Shown: positions 19,224 through 28,646 of the stretch, piece by piece
Layout of the letters: the number at the start of each line of letters is the position of its first letter
Numbering within the stretch: position 1 is the stretch's first letter
Source of the DNA: Rhizobium sp. FKL33
GTDB lineage: Bacteria; Pseudomonadota; Alphaproteobacteria; Rhizobiales; Rhizobiaceae
Reading direction: 5' to 3'
NCBI RefSeq assembly: GCF_005222915.1
Contig: NZ_STFX01000031.1
Span: forward strand, 310,001 to 374,000
Length of the DNA stretch: 64,000 nucleotides
Made by a program: the position numbers and the translations under genes
The notes under the pieces: generated by a model
Databases searched by the model: none
Told to the model about the DNA's origin: nothing
Seen by the model: the letters and a program-made list of their open reading frames with translations, nothing else

Positions 19224-20867
19224 TCAGACGCTCGCGGCGGCGCTGTCTTCGGGTCGGACCATCGTCTCGAACGCTGTGCGCTCGGCAGGGCGGCCGAACA
19301 GGTAGCCCTGTCCCTCGGCACAGCCCCAGCCGCTCAGAAGCTCCAGATCGCTTGCCTTTTCAATGCCTTCCGCTGTGCAGCGCAGATTGAAATTCCGCGA
19401 CAGGCCGATAATCGCGCTGATGATGGCGATGCTGTCATTGCTGTCGGCCATGGATTGCACGAAGGTCTGGTCGATCTTGATCTTGTCGAATTGGCAGACG
19501 CGAAGATGATTGAGCGTCGAAGCGCCCGTGCCGAAATCGTCAAGCGCGACGGACACGCCCGCGGCGCGCAGCGCCTCGATATTGGTCTTTGCGGTCATCA
19601 AGTCGGTGATCAGCGCATTTTCGGTGATCTCCACCTCGAGCCGGGCGGCCGGGAAATCATGGGCGGCGAGAATGGCGAGCAGCTTCTGGGCCAGATCCTT
19701 GTCGCGCAATTGCACCGGCGAGAGATTGACCGACAGCATGACATGCGCCGGCCAGAAGCGGGCGAGCGTCACCGACTGGGCAAGGATCGTCTCGCAGACC
19801 TGCTGCACCTGCCCGGTCTGTTCGGCGACGGGAATGAAATCGGCGGGATTGATCATGCCGCGGGTCTGGTGCCGCCAGCGCGCCAGCGCCTCATAGCCGA
19901 TCACGTCGCGGGTCGAGAGATCGACGATCGGCTGGAAATAGGGGACAATGTCGCCGTTCTGCAGCGCCAGCCGCAATTCGGCCTCCATCCAGCTGCGAGC
20001 CTGCACGGCGCTTTCCAGTGCGCTTTCATAGACGGCGATCTGGCGGCGTCCGCGCCGTTTGGCCTCGTAGAGAGCGATGTCGGCCCGGCGCAGGGCTTCG
20101 CCCACGGTGTCGACCGCATCGCCGATCATGGCGACGCCGACCGATGCGCCGACGCGCAGGGACAGGCCCTTGTAATCGAAGGACGCCTGAACGGCGGCGA
20201 TCACATAGCGGGCGTAATTCAGCGCATCCTGATCGTCGGCGAGCGGCGGGGTGATGGCGGCGAATTCGTCGCCGCCGAAACGGGCGACGAGCCCGCCCGG
20301 AAAATGGCCTTCGATCCGGCTCGCGAAATCGATCAGCACCTTGTCGCCCGCCGCATGGCCGTGGGCGTCGTTGACCGGCTTGAAGTGATCGAGGTCGATG
20401 AGGAAGACCGCCCGCTTTTCCGTGGCGGGGCGTTCGAACATGGCGCGTTCGGCGAAGCTTTCGAAATTGCGGCGATTGGCGAGGCCGGTCAGCTGGTCGT
20501 GCATGGCGAGCCGGCGCGAATGCAGCTCCGCCTCCTGCTGGCGACGCAGCGCGGCCCGCAGACGCTGGTATTGAACGACGGCGAAGGCGGTCAGGCCCAG
20601 GCTCGCAATCAGGCCGAACATCAGGATCGCGTCGAAAGTCTCATGTCCGTCCGCGGCCTCGATCTTTGGCCCGAAGGATTTGGTCAGCGGCGCAGAGACC
20701 GGGGCGGACTGCGCCGGATGTGAAGAGGAGAACAACGTTGCGAGGTCGTGATGCCATCCCCATGTCATTGCGATCACGAACAACAGGAGGGTGACGCCGG
20801 CGATCAGGAGGTTTTCGGCCCTCTGTCGGCGTCGGGTTGCGAGGTCTTGAAGCGGCTCGTGTTCCAC
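19224..20867 (-). CDS. membrane-anchored GGDEF-EAL cyclic-di-GMP protein
   Basis: A 547-residue inner-membrane protein. Two membrane segments (about 20-38 and 80-100) flank a short periplasmic loop. The GGDEF domain (about 120-280) has an intact FGGDEF active site, and the EAL domain (about 295-535) has YEALARW, EITENAL, LDDFGTG and TAEGIE, so both cyclase and phosphodiesterase residues are present. The net activity cannot be predicted. The first and second membrane segments leave about 40 residues outside, too short for a classical ligand domain. Confidence 0.93.
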   Translation of the reverse strand: MEHEPLQDLATRRRQRAENLLIAGVTLLLFVIAMTWGWHHDLATLFSSSHPAQSAPVSAPLTKSFGPKIEAADGHETFDAILMFGLIASLGLTAFAVVQYQRLRAALRRQQEAELHSRRLAMHDQLTGLANRRNFESFAERAMFERPATEKRAVFLIDLDHFKPVNDAHGHAAGDKVLIDFASRIEGHFPGGLVARFGGDEFAAITPPLADDQDALNYARYVIAAVQASFDYKGLSLRVGASVGVAMIGDAVDTVGEALRRADIALYEAKRRGRRQIAVYESALESAVQARSWMEAELRLALQNGDIVPYFQPIVDLSTRDVIGYEALARWRHQTRGMINPADFIPVAEQTGQVQQVCETILAQSVTLARFWPAHVMLSVNLSPVQLRDKDLAQKLLAILAAHDFPAARLEVEITENALITDLMTAKTNIEALRAAGVSVALDDFGTGASTLNHLRVCQFDKIKIDQTFVQSMADSNDSIAIISAIIGLSRNFNLRCTAEGIEKASDLELLSGWGCAEGQGYLFGRPAERTAFETMVRPEDSAAASV

Positions 20868-20945
20868 GGCTCGGCCCTTGCGGTCGTTGTCTGACGCCGA
20901 GAAAGCTAGGGGAAAAGCCTTAACCCGGTTTAAATCGACTCAAAT

Positions 20946-20985
20946 TTTACGGAATTATCCGAATCTTCTTCAGATTCGACGTAAA
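20946..20985. repeat. nested inverted repeat upstream of the GGDEF-EAL gene
   Basis: TTTACG (20946-20951) pairs with CGTAAA (20980-20985), and inside it CGAATCT (20960-20966) pairs with AGATTCG (20972-20978). It lies in an AT-rich gap between the pyc terminator and the GGDEF-EAL start. It has no T tract. It may be an operator or a structured leader; nothing identifies it. Confidence 0.4.
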
Positions 20986-21016
20986 GAAAGCGTTTATGCG
21001 CGCCGATATCAACCGG

Positions 21017-21042
21017 AAAAGACAGGGCGCGAACGCCCTGTC
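21017..21042 (-). terminator. rho-independent terminator of pyc
   Basis: On the minus strand GACAGGGCG-TTCG-CGCCCTGTC followed by TTTT, a nine-base stem with a stable UUCG loop, 16 bases after the pyc stop. Confidence 0.92.
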
Positions 21043-21058
21043 CTGATTGTGTCGTTCA

Positions 21059-24000
21059 TCAACTGAAAACGATCAGCAGATCCTTGGCGTCGATCTGGTC
21101 GCCGGCGCGGACCAGCACTTCGGCGATCACGCCATCTTTCTCGGCATGCAGCGCGGTTTCCATCTTCATTGCTTCGATGGAGAGCAGCACGTCGCCGGCC
21201 TTGACCTGTTGGCCCTGCGCCACCGCCACCGTCGAGACGACGCCCGGCATCGGCGCGCCGAGTTGGGCGGCGTTGCCGGCCTCGGCCTTGCGGCGGATCG
21301 CGCCATTGGCCGCGCCCTGGGCGCGGTTCGGCACCTTGATGCGGCGCGGCTGGCCGTTCAATTCGAAGAACACGGTCACCATGCCCTTCTGATTGGTTTC
21401 GCCGATCGCCTGGTTGAGGATCACCAGCGTCTTGCCCTGTTCGATGTCGGCGAACAGTTCCTCGCCCGGCGGCAGGCCGTAGAAGTAATTGGGCGTCGGC
21501 AGCACCGACACCGGACCATACTGATCCTGCGCGAGGGCGAAATCGGTGAACACCTTCGGATACATCAGGTAGGAGGCGAATTCAAAGTCGCTGATCTTGC
21601 GTTCGAGCTTGGCTTCGATCTCGGCGCGCTCCTTGTCGAGATCGGCGTCCGCCAGCAGCGAGCCGGGACGGGCGGTGTAGGGCTTCTCGCCTTTCAGCGC
21701 CTTCTTCTGCAAGGCTTCCGGCCAGCCGCCCGGGGGCTGGCCGAGATCGCCCTTCAGCATGGAAACGACCGATTCCGGGAAGGAGATCTCCTTGGCCGGA
21801 TCGACCACGTCTTCGACGGCGAGATCTTGGCTCACCATCATCAGCGCCATGTCGCCGACCACCTTGGAGGACGGCGTCACCTTGACGATATCGCCGAACA
21901 TCTGGTTGGCGTCGGCATAGGCCTGGGCGACCTTGTGCCACTTGGTCTCGAGACCGAGCGAGCGGGCCTGCTCCTTGAGATTGGTGAACTGGCCGCCCGG
22001 CATTTCATGCAGATAGACTTCGGACGCCGGTCCCTTGAGGTCGCTTTCGAAGGCGGCGTATTGGGTCCGCACCGCTTCCCAGTAGAAGGAGATGCGGCGG
22101 ATCCAGGCGGGGTCGAGGCCGGGATCGCGCTCGGTGCCCGACAGCGCCTCGACGATCGAGCCCAGGCAGGGCTGCGAGGTGTTGCCGGAGAAAGCGTCCA
22201 TGGCGGCGTCCACCGCATCGACGCCCGCTTCCACGGCCGCCAGCACGGTCGCGGCCGAGATGCCCGACGTGTCATGGGTGTGGAAGTGGATCGGCAGAGA
22301 CGTCGCCTGCTTGAGTTCGCGGAACAGCACGCGGGCCGCAGCCGGCTTCAAGAGGCCGGCCATGTCCTTGACGGCGATGATATGCGCGCCCGCCTTTTCC
22401 AGCTGCTTGGCGAGATCGACGTAATATTTCAGATCATATTTCGGACGGGCGGAGTTGAGGATGTCGCCGGTGTAGCAGATCACCGCCTCGCACAGCTTGT
22501 TCTCCTCGATCACCGCATCCATGGAGACGCGCATGTTCTCGACCCAGTTCAGGCAGTCGAACACCCGGAAGAGGTCGATGCCGCCCTTGGCCGCATGCCG
22601 GACGAAATACTTCACGACATTGTCGGGATAGTTCTTGTAGCCGACGCCGTTCGCCCCGCGCAGCAGCATCTGCAACAGGAAGTTCGGCGCATTCTGGCGG
22701 ATCAGCGACAGGCGTTCCCAGGGATCTTCGGTCAGGAAGCGCATGGCGACGTCGAAGGTCGCCCCGCCCCAGCACTCCAGCGAGAACAGGTTCGGCAGCG
22801 CCTTGGAATAGGTGCCGGCGATGGCCGCGATGTCATAGGTGCGCATGCGCGTCGCCAGCAGCGACTGATGGCCATCGCGCATCGTCGTGTCGGTCATCAG
22901 CACGCGCTTCTGGGCGACCATCCAGTCGGCGAATTTCTTCGGGCCGAGATCGTCGAGAAGCTGTTTGGTGCCGGGCTGCTGCGGCAGGTCGCAGAACGGG
23001 ATCACAGGCGCTGCCGCGTCCTTCGGAGGCTTGGCGCGGCCCTTGACCTCGGGATGACCGTTGACGGTCACGTCGGCGATATAGGTGAGCAACTTGGTGG
23101 CGCGGTCCTGGCGTTTGACCTGCTGGAACAGTTCCGGCGTCGTGTCGATGAAGCGCGTCGTATAGCTGTTGTTCTGGAAGGCCGGATGGCTGATGATCGC
23201 TTCCAGGAAGGTCAGGTTGGTCGCAACGCCGCGGATGCGGAATTCGCGCAGCGCGCGATGCATGCGTTGGATCGCCTCGGTCGGCGTCGGCGCCCAGGCG
23301 GTCACCTTTTCGAGCAGCGGATCGTAATAGCGGGTGATGAAGGCGCCGGAATAGGCGGTGCCGCCGTCGAGACGAATGCCGAAACCGGTCGCGCCGCGAT
23401 AGGCGGTGATGCGGCCGTAATCCGGAATGAAATTCTGCTCCGGATCCTCGGTGGTGATGCGGCACTGCAGGGCGTGGCCGTTGAGGTGGATGTCTTCCTG
23501 GGCCGGGACGCCGGATTCGGGCGTTCCGATCGCAAAGCCGTCGAGAATGTGAATCTGCGCCTTGACGATGTCGATGCCGGTCACCTGTTCGGTGACGGTG
23601 TGCTCGACCTGGATGCGCGGATTGACTTCGATGAAGTAGAATTTGCCGGTGTCGGAGTCCATCAGATATTCAACGGTGCCGGCGCCGATATAGTTGGTGG
23701 CTTCGGCGATGCGCAGCGAATAACCGGCGAGCTCCTGGCGCTGGGCGTCGGAGAGATAGGGCGCGGGGGCGCGCTCGACGACCTTCTGGTTGCGGCGCTG
23801 GATGGAGCAGTCGCGCTCGAACAGATGCACGACATTGCCATGCGTGTCGCCGAGCACCTGGCTTTCGACATGGCGGGCGCGTTCGACCAGCTTTTCGAGA
23901 TACACCTCGTCCTTGCCGAAGGCGGCCTTGGCCTCGCGCTTGGCTTCGGTCACTTCCTTCAAAAGATCCTTGGGATCGCGGATGGCGCGCATGCCGCGGC

Positions 24001-24517
24001 CGCCGCCGCCCCAGGAGGCCTTGAGCATCACGGGATAGCCGATCTCGTCGGCGAGACGCTTGATCTCTTCGGGATCATCCGGCAGCGGCTCGGTCGCGGG
24101 CACCACCGGCACGCCGATGGAAATGGCGAGATTGCGGGCCGCGACCTTGTTGCCCAGCTGGCGCATGGTCTCGGGCTTGGGGCCGATAAAGGTGATGCCG
24201 GCCTCGGCGCAGGCTTCGGCGAATTCCGGGCTTTCCGACAGGAGGCCGTAGCCGGGATGAATGGCGTCCGCGCCAGACAGTTTGGCGACGCGGATGACTT
24301 CGTCGATCGACAGATAGCTCTCGATGGGTCCGAGATCCCGCTCGAGATGCGGGCCCCGGCCGACCTGATAGGATTCGTCGGCCTTGAAGCGGTGCAGCGC
24401 CAGCTTGTCTTCTTCCGCCCATATGGCGACTGTTTTCAGTCCCAGTTCATTGGCGGCGCGGAAGATGCGGATCGCGATCTCGGACCGGTTGGCGACGAGA
24501 ATTTTCTTGATAGACAA
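21059..24517 (-). CDS. pyc: pyruvate carboxylase
   Basis: A 1152-residue biotin enzyme, full length, making oxaloacetate from pyruvate and bicarbonate. Biotin carboxylase is N-terminal (SIKKILVANRSEIAIRI, then the ATP-grasp loop GGGGRGMRAI), the carboxyltransferase is central (TTMRDGHQSLLATRMR with metal and lysine residues; FHTHDTSGI), and the C-terminal carrier has the biotinylated Lys in EAMKMETA. The start is a TTG (24515-24517) with AGGAGG ten bases upstream; it gives the family N-terminus, while the longer ATG frame to 24589 does not. A UUCG terminator closes the gene. Confidence 0.97.
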   Translation of the reverse strand: MSIKKILVANRSEIAIRIFRAANELGLKTVAIWAEEDKLALHRFKADESYQVGRGPHLERDLGPIESYLSIDEVIRVAKLSGADAIHPGYGLLSESPEFAEACAEAGITFIGPKPETMRQLGNKVAARNLAISIGVPVVPATEPLPDDPEEIKRLADEIGYPVMLKASWGGGGRGMRAIRDPKDLLKEVTEAKREAKAAFGKDEVYLEKLVERARHVESQVLGDTHGNVVHLFERDCSIQRRNQKVVERAPAPYLSDAQRQELAGYSLRIAEATNYIGAGTVEYLMDSDTGKFYFIEVNPRIQVEHTVTEQVTGIDIVKAQIHILDGFAIGTPESGVPAQEDIHLNGHALQCRITTEDPEQNFIPDYGRITAYRGATGFGIRLDGGTAYSGAFITRYYDPLLEKVTAWAPTPTEAIQRMHRALREFRIRGVATNLTFLEAIISHPAFQNNSYTTRFIDTTPELFQQVKRQDRATKLLTYIADVTVNGHPEVKGRAKPPKDAAAPVIPFCDLPQQPGTKQLLDDLGPKKFADWMVAQKRVLMTDTTMRDGHQSLLATRMRTYDIAAIAGTYSKALPNLFSLECWGGATFDVAMRFLTEDPWERLSLIRQNAPNFLLQMLLRGANGVGYKNYPDNVVKYFVRHAAKGGIDLFRVFDCLNWVENMRVSMDAVIEENKLCEAVICYTGDILNSARPKYDLKYYVDLAKQLEKAGAHIIAVKDMAGLLKPAAARVLFRELKQATSLPIHFHTHDTSGISAATVLAAVEAGVDAVDAAMDAFSGNTSQPCLGSIVEALSGTERDPGLDPAWIRRISFYWEAVRTQYAAFESDLKGPASEVYLHEMPGGQFTNLKEQARSLGLETKWHKVAQAYADANQMFGDIVKVTPSSKVVGDMALMMVSQDLAVEDVVDPAKEISFPESVVSMLKGDLGQPPGGWPEALQKKALKGEKPYTARPGSLLADADLDKERAEIEAKLERKISDFEFASYLMYPKVFTDFALAQDQYGPVSVLPTPNYFYGLPPGEELFADIEQGKTLVILNQAIGETNQKGMVTVFFELNGQPRRIKVPNRAQGAANGAIRRKAEAGNAAQLGAPMPGVVSTVAVAQGQQVKAGDVLLSIEAMKMETALHAEKDGVIAEVLVRAGDQIDAKDLLIVFS

Positions 24518-24698
24518 GGCCGAAGTCCCTCCTGACACGGATGTGTAACACGCCCATGATATCTCCGCCGCGCCGGTCGACCTGTTCAATCAGCGCCGCC
24601 GGTTTCCCCCACCGGCGAAGATTTTTTTGTGCGGAACGGCAGAAAAATATTGCGCGCGCGAACAGACGCTAGCGCGTCGCACACAGAAATTCAATTTG

Positions 24699-24722
24699 AT
24701 TGTTTCATTCGTCAGAAACAAT
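24699..24722. repeat. inverted repeat after the LuxR-type gene
   Basis: ATTGTTTC (24699-24706) and GAAACAAT (24715-24722) flank an eight-base loop, 10 bases after the luxR-type stop. The flanks are AT-rich but there is no clear T tract. It could be a weak terminator or an operator for pyc, whose start is about 180 bases further on. Confidence 0.35.
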
Positions 24723-24732
24723 TTAAATCGAT

Positions 24733-25476
24733 TCAGGTGATCAAACCCTGCCTGAACGCCAGGGCGACCGCATGGTTGCGGTTGCGCGCCTTGAGCTTGG
24801 CCTGCAGGCTTGCGACATACCAGTCGACCGTGTTGGAGGAGACGTTGAGAATGGCGCCGATCTCCGGCGAGGTCCTGCCCTCGGCGAGATTGTTGAGCGC
24901 CTGGATCTCGCGATGCGTCATGGTGATTTCCGCTGTCGGCTGCACGGCCAGGGCGGGCGCCTCGCCCATGAATTCGAGATAGCGGATATAGGCGTTGCGG
25001 AAGGCGGTCTCGAGCAGCGCGACTTCGGCCGGCGACAGTTCGATATCTTCAGGTCCGCCGATCGTGGTGGCGCCGATCAGGCCGGCGCGCGAAAAGACCG
25101 GGAAGATGTATCCCGACGTGAGGCCATGCGCCTTGCCGTCCGCCATCATCGCCTTCATCCGGCGGTAATGCGGATTGTCCCGATAGGCCTCCACTGCCTG
25201 GCGCCAGGAGAAACTGCGATTGGCGCGCAGCAGGAAACGGATCGTCGGGTCCATGACGATGTACTTCTTCGCCACGTAACGTTTGACCCAATCCGCCGGC
25301 CAATTTGCGGCTACAATGAGTTCTGCGGCGTTTTCAATCGGCTTCGGCTGATGAAAGACGCAGTAATACTTGAACCCGTATACGTTCAGAATCCGTTCTA
25401 TTTCCGTCGACAGCAGCTCCGAAGATGGAACTTCGGATATCGTCACCAGAAAATGCATGATCTCTGTGAATCGCAA
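24733..25476 (-). CDS. LuxR-type autoinducer-binding regulator without a partner synthase in view
   Basis: A 247-residue protein with an N-terminal autoinducer-binding domain (about 20-170) and a C-terminal LuxR helix-turn-helix (about 185-245). The key pocket residues of TraR/LuxR proteins are aligned: Trp63, Tyr67, Asp76 and Trp91 (DWVKRY, VMDPTIR, SFSWRQ), so acyl-homoserine-lactone binding is plausible. The recognition part reads SSNTVDWYVASLQAKL, with WYV where FHL is common. It starts at TTG 25476 behind CGGAG; ATG 25458 is an alternative. No luxI-type synthase is in the window, so it is a solo here. Confidence 0.88.
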   Translation of the reverse strand: MRFTEIMHFLVTISEVPSSELLSTEIERILNVYGFKYYCVFHQPKPIENAAELIVAANWPADWVKRYVAKKYIVMDPTIRFLLRANRSFSWRQAVEAYRDNPHYRRMKAMMADGKAHGLTSGYIFPVFSRAGLIGATTIGGPEDIELSPAEVALLETAFRNAYIRYLEFMGEAPALAVQPTAEITMTHREIQALNNLAEGRTSPEIGAILNVSSNTVDWYVASLQAKLKARNRNHAVALAFRQGLIT

Positions 25477-25634
25477 GTCTTGCTCCGTGCGGATTCGTTC
25501 TGCTTTAAAGATTTCTAATAGGCAATCGAATCGACAAAACCATATTTTTCATTCGGGAGAAACTGCTACTTCTCGCACTATCGCCTCTCCGTATTTTTCG
25601 CATTCGACGGCTTTTGCCAGTTCGACAAACGGAA

Positions 25635-25661
25635 AGCCGCCGACGGCGGGCGTCGACGGCT
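25635..25661. terminator. terminator-like hairpin after purU
   Basis: AGCCGCCGACG and CGTCGACGGCT pair with one G-T wobble around GGCGG. A CTTTTA tract follows on the plus strand and a weaker TTTCC on the minus strand. It lies 28 bases after the purU stop. Confidence 0.5.
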
Positions 25662-25689
25662 CTTTTAGGACAGTATGGTCAGGCCGCTA

Positions 25690-26574
25690 TCAGCCCATGC
25701 GCTCGGAGGCGTAGGAGCCCGGGCTCGCCGGGAAGACGATCGTCTTGTTGCCGTTCAGGAAGGTGCGGTGATGGATATGCGCATGGATGGCGCGCGCCAG
25801 AACCTGGCTTTCCACGTCGCGGCCGATCGAGACATAGTCGGAGGCCGACTGCGCATGGGTGATGCGGGCGACGTCCTGCTCGATGATCGGACCTTCGTCG
25901 AGGTCGGCGGTCACGTAGTGAGCGGTCGCGCCGATCAGCTTCACGCCGCGCTCGAAAGCCTGCTTATAGGGGTTGGCGCCCTTGAAGCTCGGCAGGAAGG
26001 AGTGATGGATGTTGATGATCCGGCCAGACATCTTCTTGCAGATGTCGTCGGAGAGCACCTGCATGTAGCGGGCGAGCACGATGAGTTCGGCGCCGGACTG
26101 TTCGACGATCTCCATCAGGCGGGCTTCGGCCTGCGGCTTGTTGGCCTTGGTGACGTTGACGTGATGGAAGGGGATGTCGTGATTGACGACGACCTTCTGG
26201 TAATCGAAATGGTTGGAGACCACGCCGACGATGTCGATCGGCAGCGCGCCGATCTTCCAGCGATAGAGCAGGTCGTTGAGGCAGTGGCCGAAGCGCGACA
26301 CCATCAACAGCACCTTCATCTTGGCGTCGCCGTCATGGAATTCGGAAACCATGGCGAACTTCTTCTTCACCGGCTCGAAGCCTTCGGCGATCTCCTCTAT
26401 CGCCACGCCTTCCTGGCTGGTGAAGGTCAGCCGCATGAAGAACATGCCGGTGTCGAGGTCGTCGAACTGCGAGGAGTCGACGATGTAGCAACCCTTGTCG
26501 GCCAGGAAGCCGGTGATGGCCGCGACGATGCCTCTGGTCGAAACACAGGATACGGTCAGGACATAGTTCTTCAT
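25690..26574 (-). CDS. purU: formyltetrahydrofolate deformylase
   Basis: A 294-residue enzyme releasing formate from 10-formyl-tetrahydrofolate. It has an N-terminal ACT domain (about 5-80, VSCVSTRGIVAAITGFLADK) and a formyltransferase-fold domain with the catalytic Asn and His in INIHHSFLPSFKGANPY and Asp in TADLDEGPIIEQ. It follows the glxBCD-glnT genes on the same strand. In methylamine-using bacteria purU commonly travels with gmaS and mgsABC, because C1 units enter the folate pool there; that context suggests a C1 role rather than only purine balance. Confidence 0.94.
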   Translation of the reverse strand: MKNYVLTVSCVSTRGIVAAITGFLADKGCYIVDSSQFDDLDTGMFFMRLTFTSQEGVAIEEIAEGFEPVKKKFAMVSEFHDGDAKMKVLLMVSRFGHCLNDLLYRWKIGALPIDIVGVVSNHFDYQKVVVNHDIPFHHVNVTKANKPQAEARLMEIVEQSGAELIVLARYMQVLSDDICKKMSGRIINIHHSFLPSFKGANPYKQAFERGVKLIGATAHYVTADLDEGPIIEQDVARITHAQSASDYVSIGRDVESQVLARAIHAHIHHRTFLNGNKTIVFPASPGSYASERMG

Positions 26575-26781
26575 GTGAGGCCTTTCGAACGCCTGTTTGA
26601 TAAAATTCCACCCGGCGGACCGGCGAGGCCCGCCTTAACTTTCCCTGGCGCCCGTGACAAGGCCGCCCCCGGTCCGGACGCCCGCCGCCGGATCTTTGGC
26701 GAGAGCGTCGGTTCGGGGGGCAGCATAGGGCATTTCCTGTGTCGCTATTTGCTGTTTGCGACAGCTCTTTGATGCCGCCCG

Positions 26782-28089
26782 TCAAATATCGAGCGTCGTC
26801 GACCTTTCCCATTCGGTGAACTGGGAGCAGTAGCTGTTCCATTCCTGATGCTTCAGCTTGAGATAGGCCGAGGAGAAGGCGTCGCCCATGGCGGCTTTGA
26901 GGCCTTCGTCGCGGTCATATTCGCGCAGCGCATCCAGAAGGTTGAGGGGCAGGCGCGGCGCGTCGGTGATCTTATGGCCGTCCCTGTACATGTCGATGTC
27001 GTGATGCGGGCCGGGATCGGCGTCGCTCGCCAGCCCGCTCAGGCCGGCGGCGATGATGATCGCCTGCAGGAGATAGGGGTTGACGGCTCCGTCGGGCAGG
27101 CGGAGTTCGAAGCGGCCGGGGCCGGGCACGCGCACCATATGGGTACGGTTGTTGCCGGTCCAGGTCACCGTGTTGGGCGCCCAGGTCGCGCCCGATATGG
27201 TGCGCGGCGCGTTGATGCGCTTGTAGGAATTGACGGTCGGATTGGTGATCGCGGCGAGCGCCGAAGCGTGCTTCATGATCCCGCCGAGGAAGGTCTTGCC
27301 CTTTTGCGACAGGCCGAAAGGCATGGCCTTGTCGGCGAAGGCGTTGACCTTGCCGTCGAGATCCCAGACCGAAATGTGGCAATGGCAGCCGTTTCCGGTC
27401 AGCCCCTTGAACGGCTTGGGCATGAAGGTGGCGCGAAGGCCGTGCTTTTCGGCCACCGACTTGACCATAAACTTGAAGAAGGAATGCTTGTCGGCGGTAG
27501 CAAGCGCGTCGTCATACTCCCAGTTCATCTCGAACTGGCCGTTGGCGTCTTCATGGTCGTTCTGATAGGGCTTCCAGCCGAGTTCCAGCATGTAATCGCA
27601 GATCTCTGCGATCACGTCGTAGCGGCGGAGCAGCGCCTGCTGGTCGTAGCAGGGCTTTTCGGCGGTGTCGGCAGGGTCCGAAATGGTCGAACCGTCGGGC
27701 GTGATCAGGAAGAATTCGGCCTCGACGCCGGTCTTGACGCGCAGGCCTTTCTCGGCGGCTTCGGCGATGCGCTTCTTCAGCACCACGCGCGGCGCCTGTT
27801 CGACCAGTTCGTCCTCCATGATGCAATCGGCGGCCACCCAGGCGACGTCCTTCTTCCAGGGCAGCTGGATGACCGAGGACGGATCCGGCTTGGCGAAGAG
27901 GTCGGGATGGGCGGGCGTCATGTCGAGCCAGGTGGCGAAGCCGGCAAAGCCTGCGCCTTCCTCCTGCATGCCCCTGATCGCGGCGGTGGGGACCAGCTTG
28001 GCGCGCTGGGCGCCGAACAGGTCGGTATAGCTGACCATGAAATATTTGACGCCGCGCTCCTTGGCCCAGCTTTCAAGATCCAGTGTCAT
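26782..28089 (-). CDS. glnT: glutamine synthetase-family ligase GlnT / gamma-glutamylmethylamide synthetase-like
   Basis: A 435-residue enzyme of the rhizobial GlnT branch. Catalytic glutamates sit in TGVEAEFFLI and GQFEMNWEYDD, the His/phosphate region in GNGCHCHIS, and ATP/arginine contacts in NRTHMVRVPGPGRFELRLPDG. The same branch includes GmaS, which ligates glutamate and methylamine in the N-methylglutamate pathway; sequence inspection alone does not separate the two. The gene order glxB-glxC-glxD-osmC-glnT-purU fits either the Sinorhizobium glx-glnT locus or an mgsABC-gmaS locus. No sarcosine-oxidase-like mgdABCD genes are in view. Confidence 0.88.
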   Translation of the reverse strand: MTLDLESWAKERGVKYFMVSYTDLFGAQRAKLVPTAAIRGMQEEGAGFAGFATWLDMTPAHPDLFAKPDPSSVIQLPWKKDVAWVAADCIMEDELVEQAPRVVLKKRIAEAAEKGLRVKTGVEAEFFLITPDGSTISDPADTAEKPCYDQQALLRRYDVIAEICDYMLELGWKPYQNDHEDANGQFEMNWEYDDALATADKHSFFKFMVKSVAEKHGLRATFMPKPFKGLTGNGCHCHISVWDLDGKVNAFADKAMPFGLSQKGKTFLGGIMKHASALAAITNPTVNSYKRINAPRTISGATWAPNTVTWTGNNRTHMVRVPGPGRFELRLPDGAVNPYLLQAIIIAAGLSGLASDADPGPHHDIDMYRDGHKITDAPRLPLNLLDALREYDRDEGLKAAMGDAFSSAYLKLKHQEWNSYCSQFTEWERSTTLDI

Positions 28090-28183
28090 TTCAGTTCCCC
28101 TTGATGCGGGGCTCTACGGCCCCTGAAACATGTGGATGTCGCGAGGTCCGGACGCGCCTGCGGCGTTCTCTCCGGTCTCGCTC

Positions 28184-28645
28184 TCAGTCGACGGGCTCGC
28201 AGCGGATCTCGGTGCGAACCGAATTGGCGATGAAGCACTCCTCATGTGCGAGATGATGAAGGTCGTCGATCACAGACTTTTCCGGCGCATTGCCCTCCCA
28301 AGCGATGCGGGGCCGGAGCGTCACCCGGCTGACCCAGAAACGTCCCGAGGCGTTCTTTTCCATGACGCCTTCGGCGTGATCCTCATAACGATTGACCACC
28401 AGTCCCCGCTTTGCCGCGAGGTAGAGGAAGGTCATCATATGGCAGGACGAGAGGCTGGCGACGAAGGCCTCCTCCGGATCGACCCCTGCCGGGTCGGAAA
28501 AACGGGGCACGACATGCGGCGATGACGATGCCCTGAGAACCACACCGCCGTCGAACGCCCAGGAATGCCCGCGGCTGAAGCGGCTGTCCGAAAACACCTC
28601 GCTCTCCGCGCGCTCCCAGAGGATCGTGGCGGTGTAGCTCGCCAT
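28184..28645 (-). CDS. OsmC/Ohr-family protein
   Basis: A 153-residue cytoplasmic protein of the OsmC fold. Both peroxidatic-type cysteines are visible, in SLSSCHMMTFLYLA and HEECFIANSV, in the family positions, so thiol-dependent peroxidase activity on organic hydroperoxides is plausible. ATG at 28645 lies one base beyond the glxD stop, so it is probably translated with glxD. Its place inside the glx-glnT run is notable; a protective role during amine oxidation is only a guess. Confidence 0.88.
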   Translation of the reverse strand: MASYTATILWERAESEVFSDSRFSRGHSWAFDGGVVLRASSSPHVVPRFSDPAGVDPEEAFVASLSSCHMMTFLYLAAKRGLVVNRYEDHAEGVMEKNASGRFWVSRVTLRPRIAWEGNAPEKSVIDDLHHLAHEECFIANSVRTEIRCEPVD

Positions 28646-28646
28646 G

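Noticed and set aside
21047-24535. Plus-strand frame of 1162 codons opposite pyc
   Set aside because: GC-rich antisense frame; its sequence is Asp/Gly/Arg-rich with no domain, whereas the minus strand encodes full-length pyruvate carboxylase.
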